Below are positions 34,809-48,300 of a stretch of DNA of 64,000 bases, piece after piece. Position 1 is the first letter of the stretch, and the number at the start of each line of letters is the position of its first letter. Made by a program: the position numbers and the translations under genes. Source of the DNA: Didymella arachidicola (Eukaryota; Ascomycota; Dothideomycetes; Pleosporales; Didymellaceae); NCBI GenBank assembly GCA_016630955.3, contig CM049994.1:620001-684000 (forward strand), in the 5' to 3' direction. Below the pieces are notes generated by a model that saw only the letters and a program-made list of their open reading frames with translations, was not told where the DNA came from and did no database searches.

Positions 34809-35834
34809 TTCGCTGGATAGATACTACACAACACTCGACGCTGCTGAAGAAAAGCGCGGCCAAGTTCAATAGGTCACAGAACAAACGCAAAGGTAAAGGT
34901 TCAACTTGGAGGAGCAGGCTGGGTTGGGAGCACAAGCCGCACGCCAGGGCGAGCAAAGGGATATGAAAACCAGGGCCGCGCGGGGCGTGGCTGTGCGAGA
35001 AGAGAGTCGTTCGGCGAGCGTTCAGTCCGGATGTGAGGAGTGTTGCAGATGCGAGGGTTCCTCACGCTGTGGGTTTCGGTCGACGGGAGGGGGTTTCAAG
35101 AGGGATGCAGGGGGGAGATGGGGAAAACACTGGATATCTATGTCACTTTGAGGGTTGTGAGAAAGTCTGGACAGCGGTCTGTGAGGAACTAAATCAAATG
35201 AGCGACGGCAAGGAAAGAACTCGGTAGACCCCCGATCGTGAAGTGTGGCTGGTGAGGGCTGAGGTTCGACGCGACGCCGACCAAGTGGTTGGGCCTGTCG
35301 ATCTGCAACGCTTGCCCCTCGTTAGCGCGCCACAAAGGAGAACCTGGTCTACATCACGCGAGCCTTGCTGTGTGCCATCTCTCCGGACAACTGTGGCACT
35401 GAATGGACGAGAAGACACACCTGATCACTCTTGCAACAACGACAGAGCCTCAGCCAAGTGAATGTGGTTTCGCCACGTCTTCATTTCCGACTTCGTCTAC
35501 GGCGACACGAGAGCCTGCCTGCTCTCGTACCAATGGTGCAAGTGTATCGATCGCGACACCCTTTCCGCCGTCGCAGGCAGCTTCGTGTCCAGCAACCGCC
35601 AAGCAAAACAATGAAAACGAAATGAAGAAACGTGTGGTATCGTGCCACCGACTCCCTTGCAGTAGTACCCAATAAAGATTCAATGCGAATGCCCCAGAGC
35701 CCCCTGTCCTCCAGCTCCCCCACAAATGTACACACTCCACTCAATGCTGAAAATGCTAAACACGCGACAACTCCTGTTCAATAGACCCAAGGTATCGTAA
35801 AAGTACAAACAGAGGGGAGCCAACGAAAAAACGA
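34809..35834. other. intergenic, RCR-like promoter and snt2 3' flank
   Basis: About 1 kb without a supportable gene. Open frames of up to 96 codons overlap on both strands and show no motif. Confidence 0.5.
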
Positions 35835-38800
35835 CTAATGCAACAAATTACGTAGCGACGGGCTGGCGCTTGCCCCCGTGTTGGCGCGTTCTGTCGGAGC
35901 AGAAGTCATCAAGGGAGGAGCATCTCGCATTATCGTGTCCCGTGGCGTGTCCGGTCGCCCTGCCGCAGGGCTCCCGTGATGAAGAGTATATTGTGGTATC
36001 GCTGGTGGCGGAGCTCCAAAGGGGCTCTCCGTGGAACGAGAGGAATGGTATTCATGAGCATGTGTTGGAGAGTACGGTATGTTGTGCGGCGAGTGAAGGC
36101 CATTGCCCATGATTCCGCCATTGTTGAGGTGCAGAGGTGGAGGGGCGCCACTTGATGAGGGCGCATATGGAGCACGCATAGGAGCCGGTGGCATCTGCCC
36201 ATGTACCTGCGCGCTCGTATGTGGAGGATAACCGTTGGACGGAGGATACGCTGCATGGAATGGCGCGTGGTGGCCAACTGGAGCGTGCGGAGGGGGAGCA
36301 TACGAGACACCGTTTTGAAGATGATGCGGGGCGTGCGACGTCGCTGGGGGACCAGCGGTACCAACACTGTGCCATGCTGGTAGCGGCGGTGGTTGATTTG
36401 GTGGTAGGGTTGGCGGTCCGCCTGGCACTGTCCAGGGCGTCAGGGCAGGAGGCGGGGGCGCAATGAAAGCCTGAACAGGAGAGCGAAGAGGCAACTGCTG
36501 TGGCTCTGGGAGAACAGATTTTGATCGTTCTCGGTCTTCCTCGTCGCTGATGCCTTGCACCTTCTTCCAGTGACACTTCTGACACAGATACGCGGGCGAC
36601 GCGGCCGCGATGTCGGTGTCAATGTTAAGGCGAGCAGGCACTGTCGATGTCGTCGCGGAGGACGCGTCCCCCATTGGATGATCGGCAGCTCCATTGGTAA
36701 GATGGCCGTTTTCAGTGCTGGCTTTTTGCTCGCCAATGTAACCATTGGACTCTCCGTCGTTAACCTTTGGCGGACCGTCCATTGTGGGTGCTCGAATGGG
36801 GGCATCCTCGACCTTCCACCACCTAGGACTGGAATCGACCTTGCAGCGAGCACAGCTGCGCTCTGATTTAGGCATCGTCGGTTCTGTGGGTTCCTCCTTG
36901 ATAGGCAAGCCTGTGTTGGACGTACGGCCCCGAGCTGAAGTTGGCGTTTGCGCTGTTACTGCAGAGGCACGGCGGTTGCCTGTAGTCGGAGTTGGCTGCG
37001 AGATCGTTCGTGTTGACTGGTCCACAAGGTTGGCTTTACGTGCTGTGCCAGTAAGCGTTAGATCCGCCTGCTTGAATTCTCGAGCGAACAGTTGCAAAGC
37101 AACCATGTTAGAGCCCTCCACTTCTTCAGTGATGGGGTGTACAGGTGTCTTCGGGGTGTGCTCCTTGCACCAAATGGCTGCTATCATGGTGCCAGTGTCT
37201 CCATTGAGCGTTACTGTAGGCACTGCATCTCTTCGTGTAGCTTTGACAGGTGTAATGTCAAAACCAAAAGTATAGCCTCGCTCGTGCGCACACCCCACGT
37301 GAAAATTGGCGTGACATTGCAAGCACGATACGCAAGCGCCGTTGGTGGTTTTGCAAAGCTTGCAAATCTGATCGTAGCGGAGAGTGCTTGCACCGACTCC
37401 TTCCACCACGTCGAGGCGATTCGCATTGCTGAACTTTACCTCCGGGTGCCAGAGAGCGCATTGCACATGCACCCAATTGTTGTCTGCAGTGCGCTTGAGC
37501 GGCTCGCGAGAAATTAGAGGCCGTCCCTTATCCTGCTGTCGAGTGCGATACTCCTCTTTGGCCTTTTCGATGAGTTCTCTCTCCATGCGCTCTTTCTCTC
37601 TGTCCCTGTCACTCTTTTTCTTGTGTGTAACCTTGGGCTGCTCGAAGAAATCCTGCTCGGTCGCTTTGTGAGGACACAGCACGCACTCGTATGTCTAGGT
37701 GTATTAGCACTCAGTGAAGATCGTTCAGTCGGGCTACTCACGTAGGACACGCTCTCCTTCTTGTCGTTTCTGCATGTGTCACAGAACCACTTGTTTGCCT
37801 GTCGTACGTCCTCGATACCGTAACAGGCTTTGTGTACAGTCATACGGCAAGCAGCACATTCCAGACGGGTGCCATTCGCCGATCGACAAACAGCGCAAGG
37901 TAGCTGCCTCAGACGCGGTTCTGCTGGAACGGGTGGAGGCGTTGGAGCCTTTGGAGGTGGCACTGCCTTTTCTTTTTCCTTATTCTTCTTCGCGGTGGCA
38001 AGCTCACTGTTTGGGGTCGATATGCCACTGTCGCTGTTACCAATGGCGTTAGTCTTCTGCTTCTTCTTTGCGGGCTCGCCAACAATTTGCGCTGCCGCTG
38101 CAGGAAGATCGAGATACTCTGGTGCAGTGGCTGCCGGATTGGGGTCGGCTTGCGCAGCATAGACCTCTCGCAGAAGCTCCTCATCAATCCTTCTCTTCCA
38201 CGCTTTGCCGCCACCCTGGGCCACCTTCTTGGCAATCTCCTCGACGTTCTCCCACTTGACTGCATACTTACGCCATAGATTTGCGCAGCGCAAACAAAGT
38301 GCTACAACGAAGCCTGACTTGTCTTTTGAGCGGCCATCCGCCGGTACCATCTGACCGGGCGAAACACCAGGAGCGCGTCTCCACTGGCGAGAGTGGCGAA
38401 CCGTACAGAACTTGCACTGAAAGTTGCGCTTGCGCTGCACAACTTTCTCGTTGTCGAATGCCGAATCGTCTTGGGGGTCGGCGACATCGTCCAGCAGTCG
38501 ACCCTTTTCATCAGGTTCTACTTTCTTGCTCTTGCCCTTCCGGTTGCTGTAGGAGCCCCAAATCTCCCTACCCTTGGGTGTTTTCTTCCACATGTAGTAG
38601 TATCGAACGGCATCTCCGTAGAACATAGTCTTGCTAGTGTGCAGACGGACGCTTCGAATCTCGGATCCAAATTTGGCCACGCCTTCATTCCACTTTTTCT
38701 CTTCCTCTTTTGTGAGCTCAGGCTCCTTCAAGTCCTTGCGCTTGTCAAGCTTCTTGACCTGCTTCAAAGCCACGTCAGCATCATACTGATGCTTTGTGAA

Positions 38801-41138
38801 CAGCGCTAGCGCCTTCGTCAAGAAATTTGTGTTGTAGGACTCGACTCCGACATGCTTCGCTAACGTCTTCGCGCGCTCCATGTAGGCCTTGACTTGTTCC
38901 TCGGTCACGTTTGGCGCATCATCTTCTCCGCGCGTTGAGTGAACGCCCAAAGGAGGCATCTTGAAGATCAACTCCGCAGTGTGTTTGGAGTCCTTGTTCG
39001 GCAGATCTTCGCCTCGACGAACGTAACCAACAGGCTCATCCATCACCCACTTAGGGCGTCTGGCCTTTTCTGCCTTGTCGGCTTCAATGGCTGCGACTGT
39101 CTCTTTGGTGAGCTTGCCTTCTTTCTTGTTGTTTGTCGACTTGACATAGCGTTTCTTGATCTCAGCCGGCTTGACAAACTCTACTGGCTGACCATGCCAT
39201 ACGTTCACATTTGCCTGATGTCGGGGGCCTAGCCGCGAGCTGGCGCGGGGATAAATTGCTCTGTCGTCGTATTGCAAAGCATCTTCCACACGACAGTGAA
39301 TGCCAAGATAGCGCATGGGCCACATCTTTGCAAGGGCAATCTCGGCCTGGGTACCTGGATGAAGGTCGACTTGACTCTCAGGATCAGGAGTGTCCGTGCC
39401 ATCGCTGCCAACGTCTTCCTCTTCCTCATCCACAATCTCCTCTTCTTCGCCATCCTCGTTGGTGGCGCCGATGAGTGGAGTTCTTCGAGCTTCGAGCTTC
39501 TTCTCCTGTGCCCTGCTACATGGCCCACATGCCCAGGCAAATCCACGCGATGGCTTCTTCAGCAACGGTGGACGAACGCAATTCATGTGATAAGTGTTGT
39601 GGCACACCGCGCATTCTACCGAGTCGTTTCTACAGAGATCAGCAATTTTCCATAACAGTTGACGAAATGACTTACGATGCGCAGTAGCCAACACATCGCT
39701 TGCAAGACTTGACTGCACTAGTCAATTCTTTGACCCTGCTGGTCTCCAAACAGATATACTTCCAGCGCTCGTCTAACGCCTTCTTCACCTTCACCGGGAC
39801 GTTGATGACCTGTGAGGTTGGGATAACATCGTACCAGCGATGAATGAAGCGGTCGAAAACCTGGTTGAACCAAAAGCTGTCTTTGCCTTTGCGGTACTCA
39901 TCAAGATCACCGATTTCGCTCCTGTGCTTTATGTTGCACTTGCCGCGCAACGACGCTATCGGGCATAAATCGGAGTGCATCGTTGCGTACACCAGACGAG
40001 TGTCATTGTTGTAGCGGCCAACATCTCGTGGCCGGTAGAACCAATTTACTCTGAGTGACTCCACTCGCAATTTTGGGTCGTTGTCTTTGTGGATAAATTC
40101 CATGATACGACACAGGTAGTATGGCTCCCCAGGCGGCTCACACACGAGGTACACTTGGTCTAGACGCCGCGTTAGAAATCGCAAGCTAAGCCGCAAGACG
40201 TGGCTGGCGCAACACCGCAGCTGTCAGCCGCGGCGAAAGGAGTGTCAGAACTTACCATTAACAGACACACTTTGTCCATCATCAGCTGGCAGGCGGCCAT
40301 CCTTGAGCATCGCACCACTAAATTCGAATGTCATCATGTTCGACTCTCGCGTGTGGGGGGTCGCTGCCGCTGCTGGAGCCTGGACTTGGCCTTGCGCACC
40401 GCGCTTCGTGGTTTGGCTTGGCGCTGTTGCAACTGTTTGAACGCCATTTGTGGCATCTTTGGCGGCATGCTTTCGTCGTTTTGATGTGGGTTGCGCAGTG
40501 CTGCTGGCCTGCGCTGCTGGTGTGGTTGCCGACGAGCCGGAAATACTCAGGTTTGCTTGGCTGTCTTTTGCATTGGGTCCGGAATTACCCCACGGCGCAC
40601 TATTTGGTCCAGCACCTGCACCCTTCTTTCCACCCACAACCGGCGATTGACCATTCTCGGCAGCCACAGAACTTCGCGATGGCGGATCAGACGCGTTTCC
40701 GTTCATCGATGCAGGAGCTGCCATCTCGAAATCCATTTCGGTGTCTTCTGCGTAATTGATGCGCGACCTGCCTGGTCGGTTACGCGATCGCGTTCCATAC
40801 GGCGCTGCGGCAGTCTCCTCTGAGTCTTTTCTTGACGGCTGCGCTGAATCAGAATCATTGTTCTTGGACTCCTGATGTTGCTGATCCACGTCCATGGCCG
40901 TAGTTGCATCATTAGAACCCTGTGGCGCGGGCTGGTTTTCTGACGTAGGCGCCGCAGGCGTTGAATTCCTGGATGATGAGGCCTTGCTGGCGGCTTTTGA
41001 AGGCGCGGCACCTTCTGTGGCGTTGGTGTCGTTCATTTCGCCGTTTGGCGCGTCGCTCTTGGTGTGCAATGAATCTGCACTTGCCGGGCTCCCGGTCCTG
41101 GACGCTTGAACATTGCCGTCCTCTTTCTGTGCATCCAT
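35835..41138 (-). CDS. snt2: Snt2-like BAH-PHD-SANT chromatin protein
   Basis: Four exons, 41138-40256, 40159-39676, 39629-37742 and 37694-35835, give 1704 residues; introns are 96, 46 and 47 nt. Domain order: disordered N-terminus (1-290); BAH (about 295-430, VYLVCEPPGEPYYLCRI); PHD1 (CKRCVGYCASNDSVECAVC.., about 445-500); ELM2/SANT-like region (about 670-806, VRLHTSKTMFYGDAVRYYY); GATA-like zinc finger (CKFC...CLRC, about 861-904); PHD2 (CAVC...CDTC, 1034-1076); extended PHD (WVHVQCALW...HVGCAHERGY); and a Pro-rich tail. Yeast Snt2 works with Ecm5 and Rpd3 deacetylase in stress-responsive transcription and has RING-like ubiquitin ligase activity towards excess histones. Fungal homologues affect conidiation, autophagy and virulence. 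A second GATA-like CARC...CQKC pair in the tail is interrupted by about 80 residues. All four exon joins restore domain residues. Confidence 0.93.
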
Positions 41139-44100
41139 TTTGATGACCTACTGCCTTGAGCGGCAGTCTGGATTGTGGGCTGCGTCAAGTGATGGATGAG
41201 GCAGAGTTAAGCGGGTAAGATGTTAGGATATTGCCCCGTGAAGAGCGAATCTCGAGGTCGCATAGAAGGACCAATGGCGTAGAACGCGGAACTTCGAACC
41301 TAGAAATCAAGAGTGGCAATCTCGAAGTTAGAACAACCGTCGGTGCAGCTCGGCGGATTGTGTTCAGTTGGTCTCAGCCCAGAGCAGAGCGCCAAAGCGC
41401 GTCGAGATGTGTTTCGAGGATTTGGGCGTGAGGAAGTGTCGAGGAAGAAGCATGGGAGAGGACCGCGGACCCATTCACGTAGACTCAGCACAGACCACAC
41501 AGCCGCGACATATCTGCTCTGACGCACCCCCATCAAGGTCCCGTTCCTATCGGGAGGCACCGCACTTGTCCTTGATCCATCGCAGGCGCGCTCGCTGAAT
41601 TTCAATATGAGCATACTGCTTGCTGATGCCTTGCACACGATGCTCACTTTCACTCCTCATGCAGAACCTACACCCAACGTGTCTACGACTGCTGCACGAT
41701 CATCCTCTACAAAGCGCTCAGCGCACACTCTCCTATCATAAATCAACGTCACATTCATCGAGGCGAGTATGGTCGTTGGCTGCGGATCCTACCTTGACGT
41801 TCGTCAGATCTGAGCCGCGCACCCAAGCAGAGGGCAGAAAAGCGTCTTGCCCAGGCTACAGAAATTATCAGGAACGTTCTGCAATGGCTGCGACGTTCGA
41901 TTTGTTCGTATCACGGGTTGCAGATGGACTGTTTTGTTGTTTCGCTAGTAAATCCACGAGCACCGTTGGCGACGGACCTCCAGAACCCAGAAGTGTCGAT
42001 GTCTTCTTAGTCTAGTGCGGCCTAGGCGGGCAGGGATGGTTGAGCCCTGGAGGGATCACTGAAGGGATCACTTGGGATGACAAGGAACAGGAACGCACCC
42101 ATCATCGCTTCCATCCAATTTTTGTCATACATGTGGCAGCCTGGTGGAGCAGCCATCGCCGTTTCGACACTTGAAGTCTAAACGACTTTGTCATCTGGAC
42201 GATGAGCTTGCGATGGCTTCACGACACCTGAATCTGACCATGTTCCGGCGCATCCTTTACGGGCCGATCGCGAGGAACACGAATGACAGGGTGGTCCATC
42301 AAGAAAACACCCTTTTCCTCCCGAGGCGGCCTTCGTGCGTGGCAGGCGGTTCAGTGATGCATGCGACAAGGTCTGCGCCGTCCCAGCGGGGGCAGATCGA
42401 TTACCACGAGTGAGGCCGGTGTCGAAACTTCGGCCGTGCGCTAACCAGTTCGGCCAGGCGCCATGCACCATCAGCCACCACTCGCTAGAGGCGAAATGAT
42501 CTGATTGGACAGTCGTAGACCTCATCTCTTCGGCCACATTCGCTGTTGGCGTCTATCAGCTCCTCCAACCGTAAGCGGGCGAGTCTGAAGGTCTAAGTGA
42601 CATTTGTTTGCGACGTCAAGAAGGCATTCTCGTAGCTTTGATGAGACGGTCATCAAACATTGATTTTTGATGATGAGGCCGAGATGCCTGGTCGACGAAG
42701 GGCACAGCTCGATCTCGGCAAACTTCCAGATGCGTTGAGGAACAGCTCGACGTCTCGTCGGATTCAGCGCCCTTCTCGTGCACAGAAGGTACTTCAGACT
42801 CTAATTCAGGCACTCGTCTCTCAGCATCTCCTGCGCTCCATTTCCAAGTTCGGGTCTGGTCAGTCACGCTTCATTACTACTGCGATGTGTTGTCCAGCGA
42901 ACGATGATGGCATTCCTCGAGGGAGACCGCACACATGAGCCGTACACTGCATGATCAGGGCAGCCTTGGATATCGAGATACCATGCTTCCAGATTCTTGG
43001 CTTCATCGCATAAGATGCAGCGCGCATCACGGTATGCCTAACCTTGGGGTCTGCTATCTGCCGGCTTCGTCGTGCGAAGACAGCTCGACTTCTGCTGTAT
43101 TGTCCATTAGACAGGATCAAGCAACTCAGCGTTCTCTGGGTCTGATTATTGTATCGGTGAATGCCATAGGGAAAAGGAAGTAAGACGACCGAACAGCAGA
43201 AGTGATTAGAACCAACATCTGCGACCGCACATTGCACGCGTTTCTCTGTGTCTACGATATCACAACATGGGAGAGACTTTACTTAACTCCAGGGCACGGC
43301 AATGCCACATTTGGATCCAATCACCGTTCAGTAAGAACAGAACGTGATCAGCCCTTTCAAAAATGGCTTTATCGGTGCTGAAGGGATGCCCAGAGAAATT
43401 TTGGTGCAGAGACTCGTTCGACACTGAACAGAGAGTTGTACTGTTGTGGGTATGCTCGTTCTAGCAAATCCAATGGCTTCTTGCGCGTCAAAGCCGCTGG
43501 AGTGTCCCGGAAGTGTCTTCTTAAGTCATGTTCTTTTATATCAGGTTAAAGCACAGCGGCTGTTGATAGGGAGAATCTGCATAGATAAGCTCCTCGCTGC
43601 CGTCCTGGCAGAGCATAGGCTCGCAAGCAACTGGGCAACGTCTCTCCCAAGCGCTCTGGCTGCACTCAATCAGTTTTGTTCTTCACTTGCGATCTCAGTT
43701 GAAAGTACACAAGTATTTTAGAGCTAGGCCGCAATGCAAACGCATGGTCGCTGTACAGAGTGAGGCGTATTGTGTCGCACGGCTTCCGCGCAGCCTACAA
43801 GCCCCCCCTTTGCGACTGTCTCTCCACGCGGAAGACAGGCCATGTTCGGCAAAACCGTGCGGCCTTGAAATTCGGTGTGGAGACCTTTGCGGTGTCCTTG
43901 CTTCTTTCATGCGTCATACCTTCTTCGGGCCGCTTGACCTTGCAACATCAGCCAATATCCGGAGCTTGAAACTGGCCATCCCCCACTGATCTGATTAGTC
44001 AGTTGCCACTTGGACATGCGATCCATTGTCAGTCATGAGATTATACGATTTGCATGTAAAAGAGCAAGAATTAAGAAACACGTTCATGTACGACATGCAA

Positions 44101-44283
44101 ACGGTGTGCGATTGGCTCACTGCAATTATTTCCCTTGCATACAACGTATGCTGCCGTTCACTACCCCTCAGCCGTACCACAACAAACACGCGCCGGCTGA
44201 ACGTGCAAACGTCCCCGGACCCGACACTTTTCACTGCCCGTAGAAAGCAGGCGAGGCTGGTCGCTGAATACTTGTAATCGTAT
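41139..44283. other. 3.1-kb gene-poor gap
   Basis: The left part is the snt2 promoter and the right part the 3' flank of the Cx3C protein gene. No domain, signal peptide or spliced gene was found in either strand. No terminal repeats or transposase remnants were seen. Confidence 0.5.
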
Positions 44284-44923
44284 TTAGAAGGCGAAAGCAG
44301 CGAGGAGACCAGCAAGACCAGCGAGTCCAGCGCCCTCCATACGAGTGGCAGCACCAGTTGCCTGTGCAGAGGCAGAGGCAGAGGCAGCACTGCCAGTGGC
44401 AGCGGCCGAGCCCGAGGCACCTGATCGAAGTTAGCCAGAATGTTCTCTCCCAAGGGTATCAAACGTACGGTTGGAGCCAGTGGCGGCTGCGCCGGACGCA
44501 GCGCTGCCTGTAGCGGCACTGCCAGAAGCAGCAGCACCGGCGCCGGGAATGTTGGCGGTCTGGGACGAGGGGAAGAGTTTGGCAATGCAGCTCTGAACGC
44601 AGTCGGAGTACTTCTGAGTGGCCTCGGCGGAGCCATCACCCTGGTCGCATTTTGCCGCGCACTCGGTGGTCTCTACGGCCTGGGAAGAGTTGGGGCGTGC
44701 AATGCCTAGGCAAGATGCCCGGCAAGTACTGAGATTGTGTGAGCACATGCGCAGCTATTAGGTATCTGATTCATTCTTACACATCGGACGGGTCGCAGGC
44801 CTGCACGCAGCTGATCGAGGGAGAGACCGAGGGAGCAGCTGTTGTCGCAGGCGCGCTGGTGACGGCGGACGACTGAGCGAGAGCGCCGGCAGCGAAGGCG
44901 ATGAGGGCAATGGTGTACTTCAT
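44284..44923 (-). CDS. small secreted Cx3C protein, likely GPI-anchored
   Basis: Three exons, 44923-44781, 44728-44469 and 44420-44284 (introns 52 and 48 nt), give 179 residues. The signal peptide is MKYTIALIAFAAGALAQ. A Ser/Thr/Ala-rich stretch is followed by eight cysteines in four C-x3-C pairs: CVQAC, CRASC, CAAKC and CVQSC. The tail is an Ala/Ser/Gly/Thr-rich repeat ending in a hydrophobic segment (GLAGLAGLLAAFAF), as expected for a GPI signal. Eight Cys suggest a CFEM-like domain, but the C-x3-C spacing differs from the CFEM consensus, so I call it a cell-wall or surface protein of unknown function. It is divergent from mph1. Splicing is well supported because both joins keep frame and Cys spacing. 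Confidence 0.85.
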
Positions 44924-45385
44924 TCTGACGGTTGAGTCGCGTGATACAATTGAAGTGTATGAGAAGGCTGGGCGCAATTGGTTTTGAATTAGAATAAGTA
45001 TTGGTAAACTAGCGAGCGAGTGTTATGCAATTGAAGAAGTGAATCTGTGCAAAGAACGAGTGTTGATCGACCACCCGATATTCTGGGGAAAGAGGCAGTC
45101 TTTATTGACTGTTAGCAAAGGGGCAATGGGCCCATGGGCGAATGAGCATCCACGAGGATATATTTGTGACCACACCGAACTGCAAGAGGCTTGGTTGCCA
45201 CCGTGCTCGGCGCTCATTTCATGCAGGTCCGGAGCGGAGCGCAGCTGGGCAGGGCTAATTCCTTCTTTGATCGGCGGACCGAAACGCGCTACTGCGGCCG
45301 CCTTCCGCACGGTCGCCAAACAACGCGTGAAGGTCAGGCTCCAACGCCACTGTTGAAACAGCCATTGCCAAAGCTGTGCGACGCC
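44924..45385. promoter_or_regulatory. divergent promoter, Cx3C gene and mph1
   Basis: The 462 bp between divergent ATGs. The mph1 frame stays open upstream to 45191 but has no ATG in the extra stretch that suits the family, so I treat it as leader. Confidence 0.5.
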
Positions 45386-48300
45386 ATGTCGGATAGCGAC
45401 GAGTACGGCGACGGCTACGACGACACCGAGTTCTTCAACGTGGCCACCCAAGCGGAGAAAGGAAACACATCTGCATTCCAGCCATCGCCACGACCGACCA
45501 AGCGTCGAAGAGTCAGTCAAGCACGTGAAAAGGCCAGGTCCATTCCATCCGAGAGGACATCCAGTCGACGGCGGCCACTGTTTGCCGACTCGTCTGACGA
45601 GAACGACGATAGCGCGTCGTTCGACACCATCGACAAGGATGCATCGCCTGCGCCTAGTGAAGAGCTAAAAGAGAAGAGACCATCAACTCGCAAGAAGAGA
45701 AGAGCTTCCAGACAGCATGATGACGTCGATGGAGACGAAGATATATCTCCAGCAAAGGCAACCGTTGCGCAGAAACGAAAGGAACGCATTCACATTCCCA
45801 CAGCGGAATTGGATATGACCGATGTCTTCTTTACTCAACCGCCACGAGAGCATTCGCCGCCGTGGAAGCCCAGAGGTGCAATCTGGGCGAAGCCCACAAG
45901 CATCAGGGCCCACGCAGAACCGGTCAAATGGACTGGACCGGATGCAATGAAGACGATGGCCTTGCCGGGCAGGCAATCCATCTCATCGCGGCCGACAACG
46001 GCAGCTTTAGTCGTTGAAGAGGACTCTGCCTCCTTTGATAAAGGAGACCAGCCTGCTCAATTACCTGCAGTGATCAGCGTGCCGACAGCCTACGACTACG
46101 AGCATGACTTGGCGGACCTACCATCTGATGCGTTCTCATCATCCACATCATCGCCTCAGAAGCAGGATGCAGATGACGATATCACCGTGTTATCAGAGAC
46201 TCGTAAGAGGATTGCGGCGCCCCAGATCGGCTTGCGGCAGACGACCCTGTTTGGCCGGCAGTATGCCAATGGGCAAATCCCGCCATCGCAGGTCAACAAA
46301 CGTTACAACTTTGTCGTTGACCAGAAGCATGAGCCACCAACCCATCACAAGCTCGACCGTGAAGCTTTGAAGACCTGGGTCTACCCGACTAATCTTGGGA
46401 CAATTCGTGACTACCAGTTCAACATCGTGCAGAGAGGGTTGTTCAGCAATCTCCTAGTTGCTTTACCCACTGGTCTGGGAAAGACCTTCATCGCTGCAAC
46501 CATCATGCTGAACTGGTATCGCTGGACGATTGACTCACAGATTGTGTTTGTTGCGCCGACAAAGCCTCTGGTCTCTCAGCAAGTTGGGGCCTGTTTCGGG
46601 ATTGCTGGTATACCTCGATCGGCTACCACGATGCTTACCGGGGGTGTTCAACCGGGTCTTAGATCAGAGGAATGGAAGAGCAAACGCGTCTTTTTTATGA
46701 CCCCGCAGACACTGCTGAACGATCTGAAAAATGGTTATGCAGATCCAAAGAAGATCGTTCTACTGGTAGTTGATGAGGCGCATCGAGCGACAGGGTCGTA
46801 CGCCTACGTGGAGGTAGTCAGCTTTCTGCGGCGCTTCAATCAGAGCTTCCGTGTTCTCGCTCTCACAGCTACTCCAGGCGCCGACGTGGAAGCGGTGCAA
46901 AAGGTCATCGATGGCCTCGACATCTCGAAAGTTGAGATTCGGACAGAGAACTCAATGGACATTTGTAATTACGTACATCAACGCAGAGTCGAGAAGCGAG
47001 TTTTCCAGAACAGCGATGAGATGGAGATGTGCATGGACTTATATAGTCAAGCACTTCAACCACTCGTGAACCAGGTCGTTGGACTGGGAGCTTACTGGAG
47101 CAACGATCCTCGAACTCTGACGCCATACGGGTGTACGCAAGCGGCAAGCAAGTGGATGAATGAAGCAGGTCGTCACGCAAACCAGGGTGTGAAGAATATG
47201 GTACGCACCATCCTGACACTGCTCGCTTCTATTGCCCATGCTATGGACCTAATGAAGTTTCACGGCATGGCTCCATTTTATACCAAGCTGAAGGATTTCA
47301 GAGACGAAAGCCAGAAGACGAAATCAAAGTATAAAAAGCAGATCCTCGACAGCGATGCGTTCAAGAAGCTCATGACGCGACTTGAAGCTTGGATGAATGA
47401 CGAGAACTTTGCTGGACATCCCAAGCTCGAGTATGTACAGGAATGTATTCTTGAGCACTTTGTCAACGCAGGCGAGAGAGCCAACGCTTCCCAGACCAGA
47501 ATCATGGTGTTCGCTCACTTTCGTGACAGCGCTGAGCAGATTGCGCGAATCTTGACGAAGCATGAACCCATGATCCGACCTCGTGTCTTCGTAGGTCAAG
47601 CAACCGCAAAGAACTCGGAAGGTATGAACCAGAAAGAACAGTTGAATGCGATCGACGAGTTCAAGGCTGGAAAATACAATACTCTCATTGCTACCTCGAT
47701 CGGTGAAGAAGGTCTCGACATCGGCGAAGTCGATCTCATCATTTGTTACGACTCAAAAGCATCGCCGATCCGCATGTTGCAGAGGATGGGTCGTACCGGC
47801 CGCAAGCGTGAAGGAAAGATCATCATGCTTCAGATGCAGGGGAAAGAAGAGAATGATGCCAACAAAGCAAAGGACAGCTACGAGAAAATGCAGGAGCTTA
47901 TTGCGAATGGATCTCACTTTACATTTCACGACGAGATCTCGAGACGAATCGTACCAGCCGACGTGAAACCGGCGGTTGAACGCCGTGTTGTCGACATTCC
48001 TCTAGAGAATTCGCAGCAAGATTGGCTACCGGAACCGAAGAAAAAGGGACGGACGAAGAAGCCACCGAAGAAGTTTCACATGCCTGATGGCGTATTGACC
48101 GGCTTCGTCACTGCCGGACATATGGACGAAGAGATCATTACCAAAGGGCGTGGTAAGAACGCAGCTATAATCACGTATCCCAGCGAGGAAGCATTTGAAA
48201 TCCCATCGTTTGAGTCGGTATTACTCGACGATTCCGCAACACGCGACCTTGAAAGGCGCTTCCAGACTGTGTACGATGACGACGATGCTCCGATGGTCAG

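Noticed and set aside
45191..45385. 65-codon upstream extension of the Mph1 frame
   Set aside because: It has no ATG that suits the family start, which is the MSDSDEYGDGYDDTEFF at 45386; the upstream frame is open by chance.
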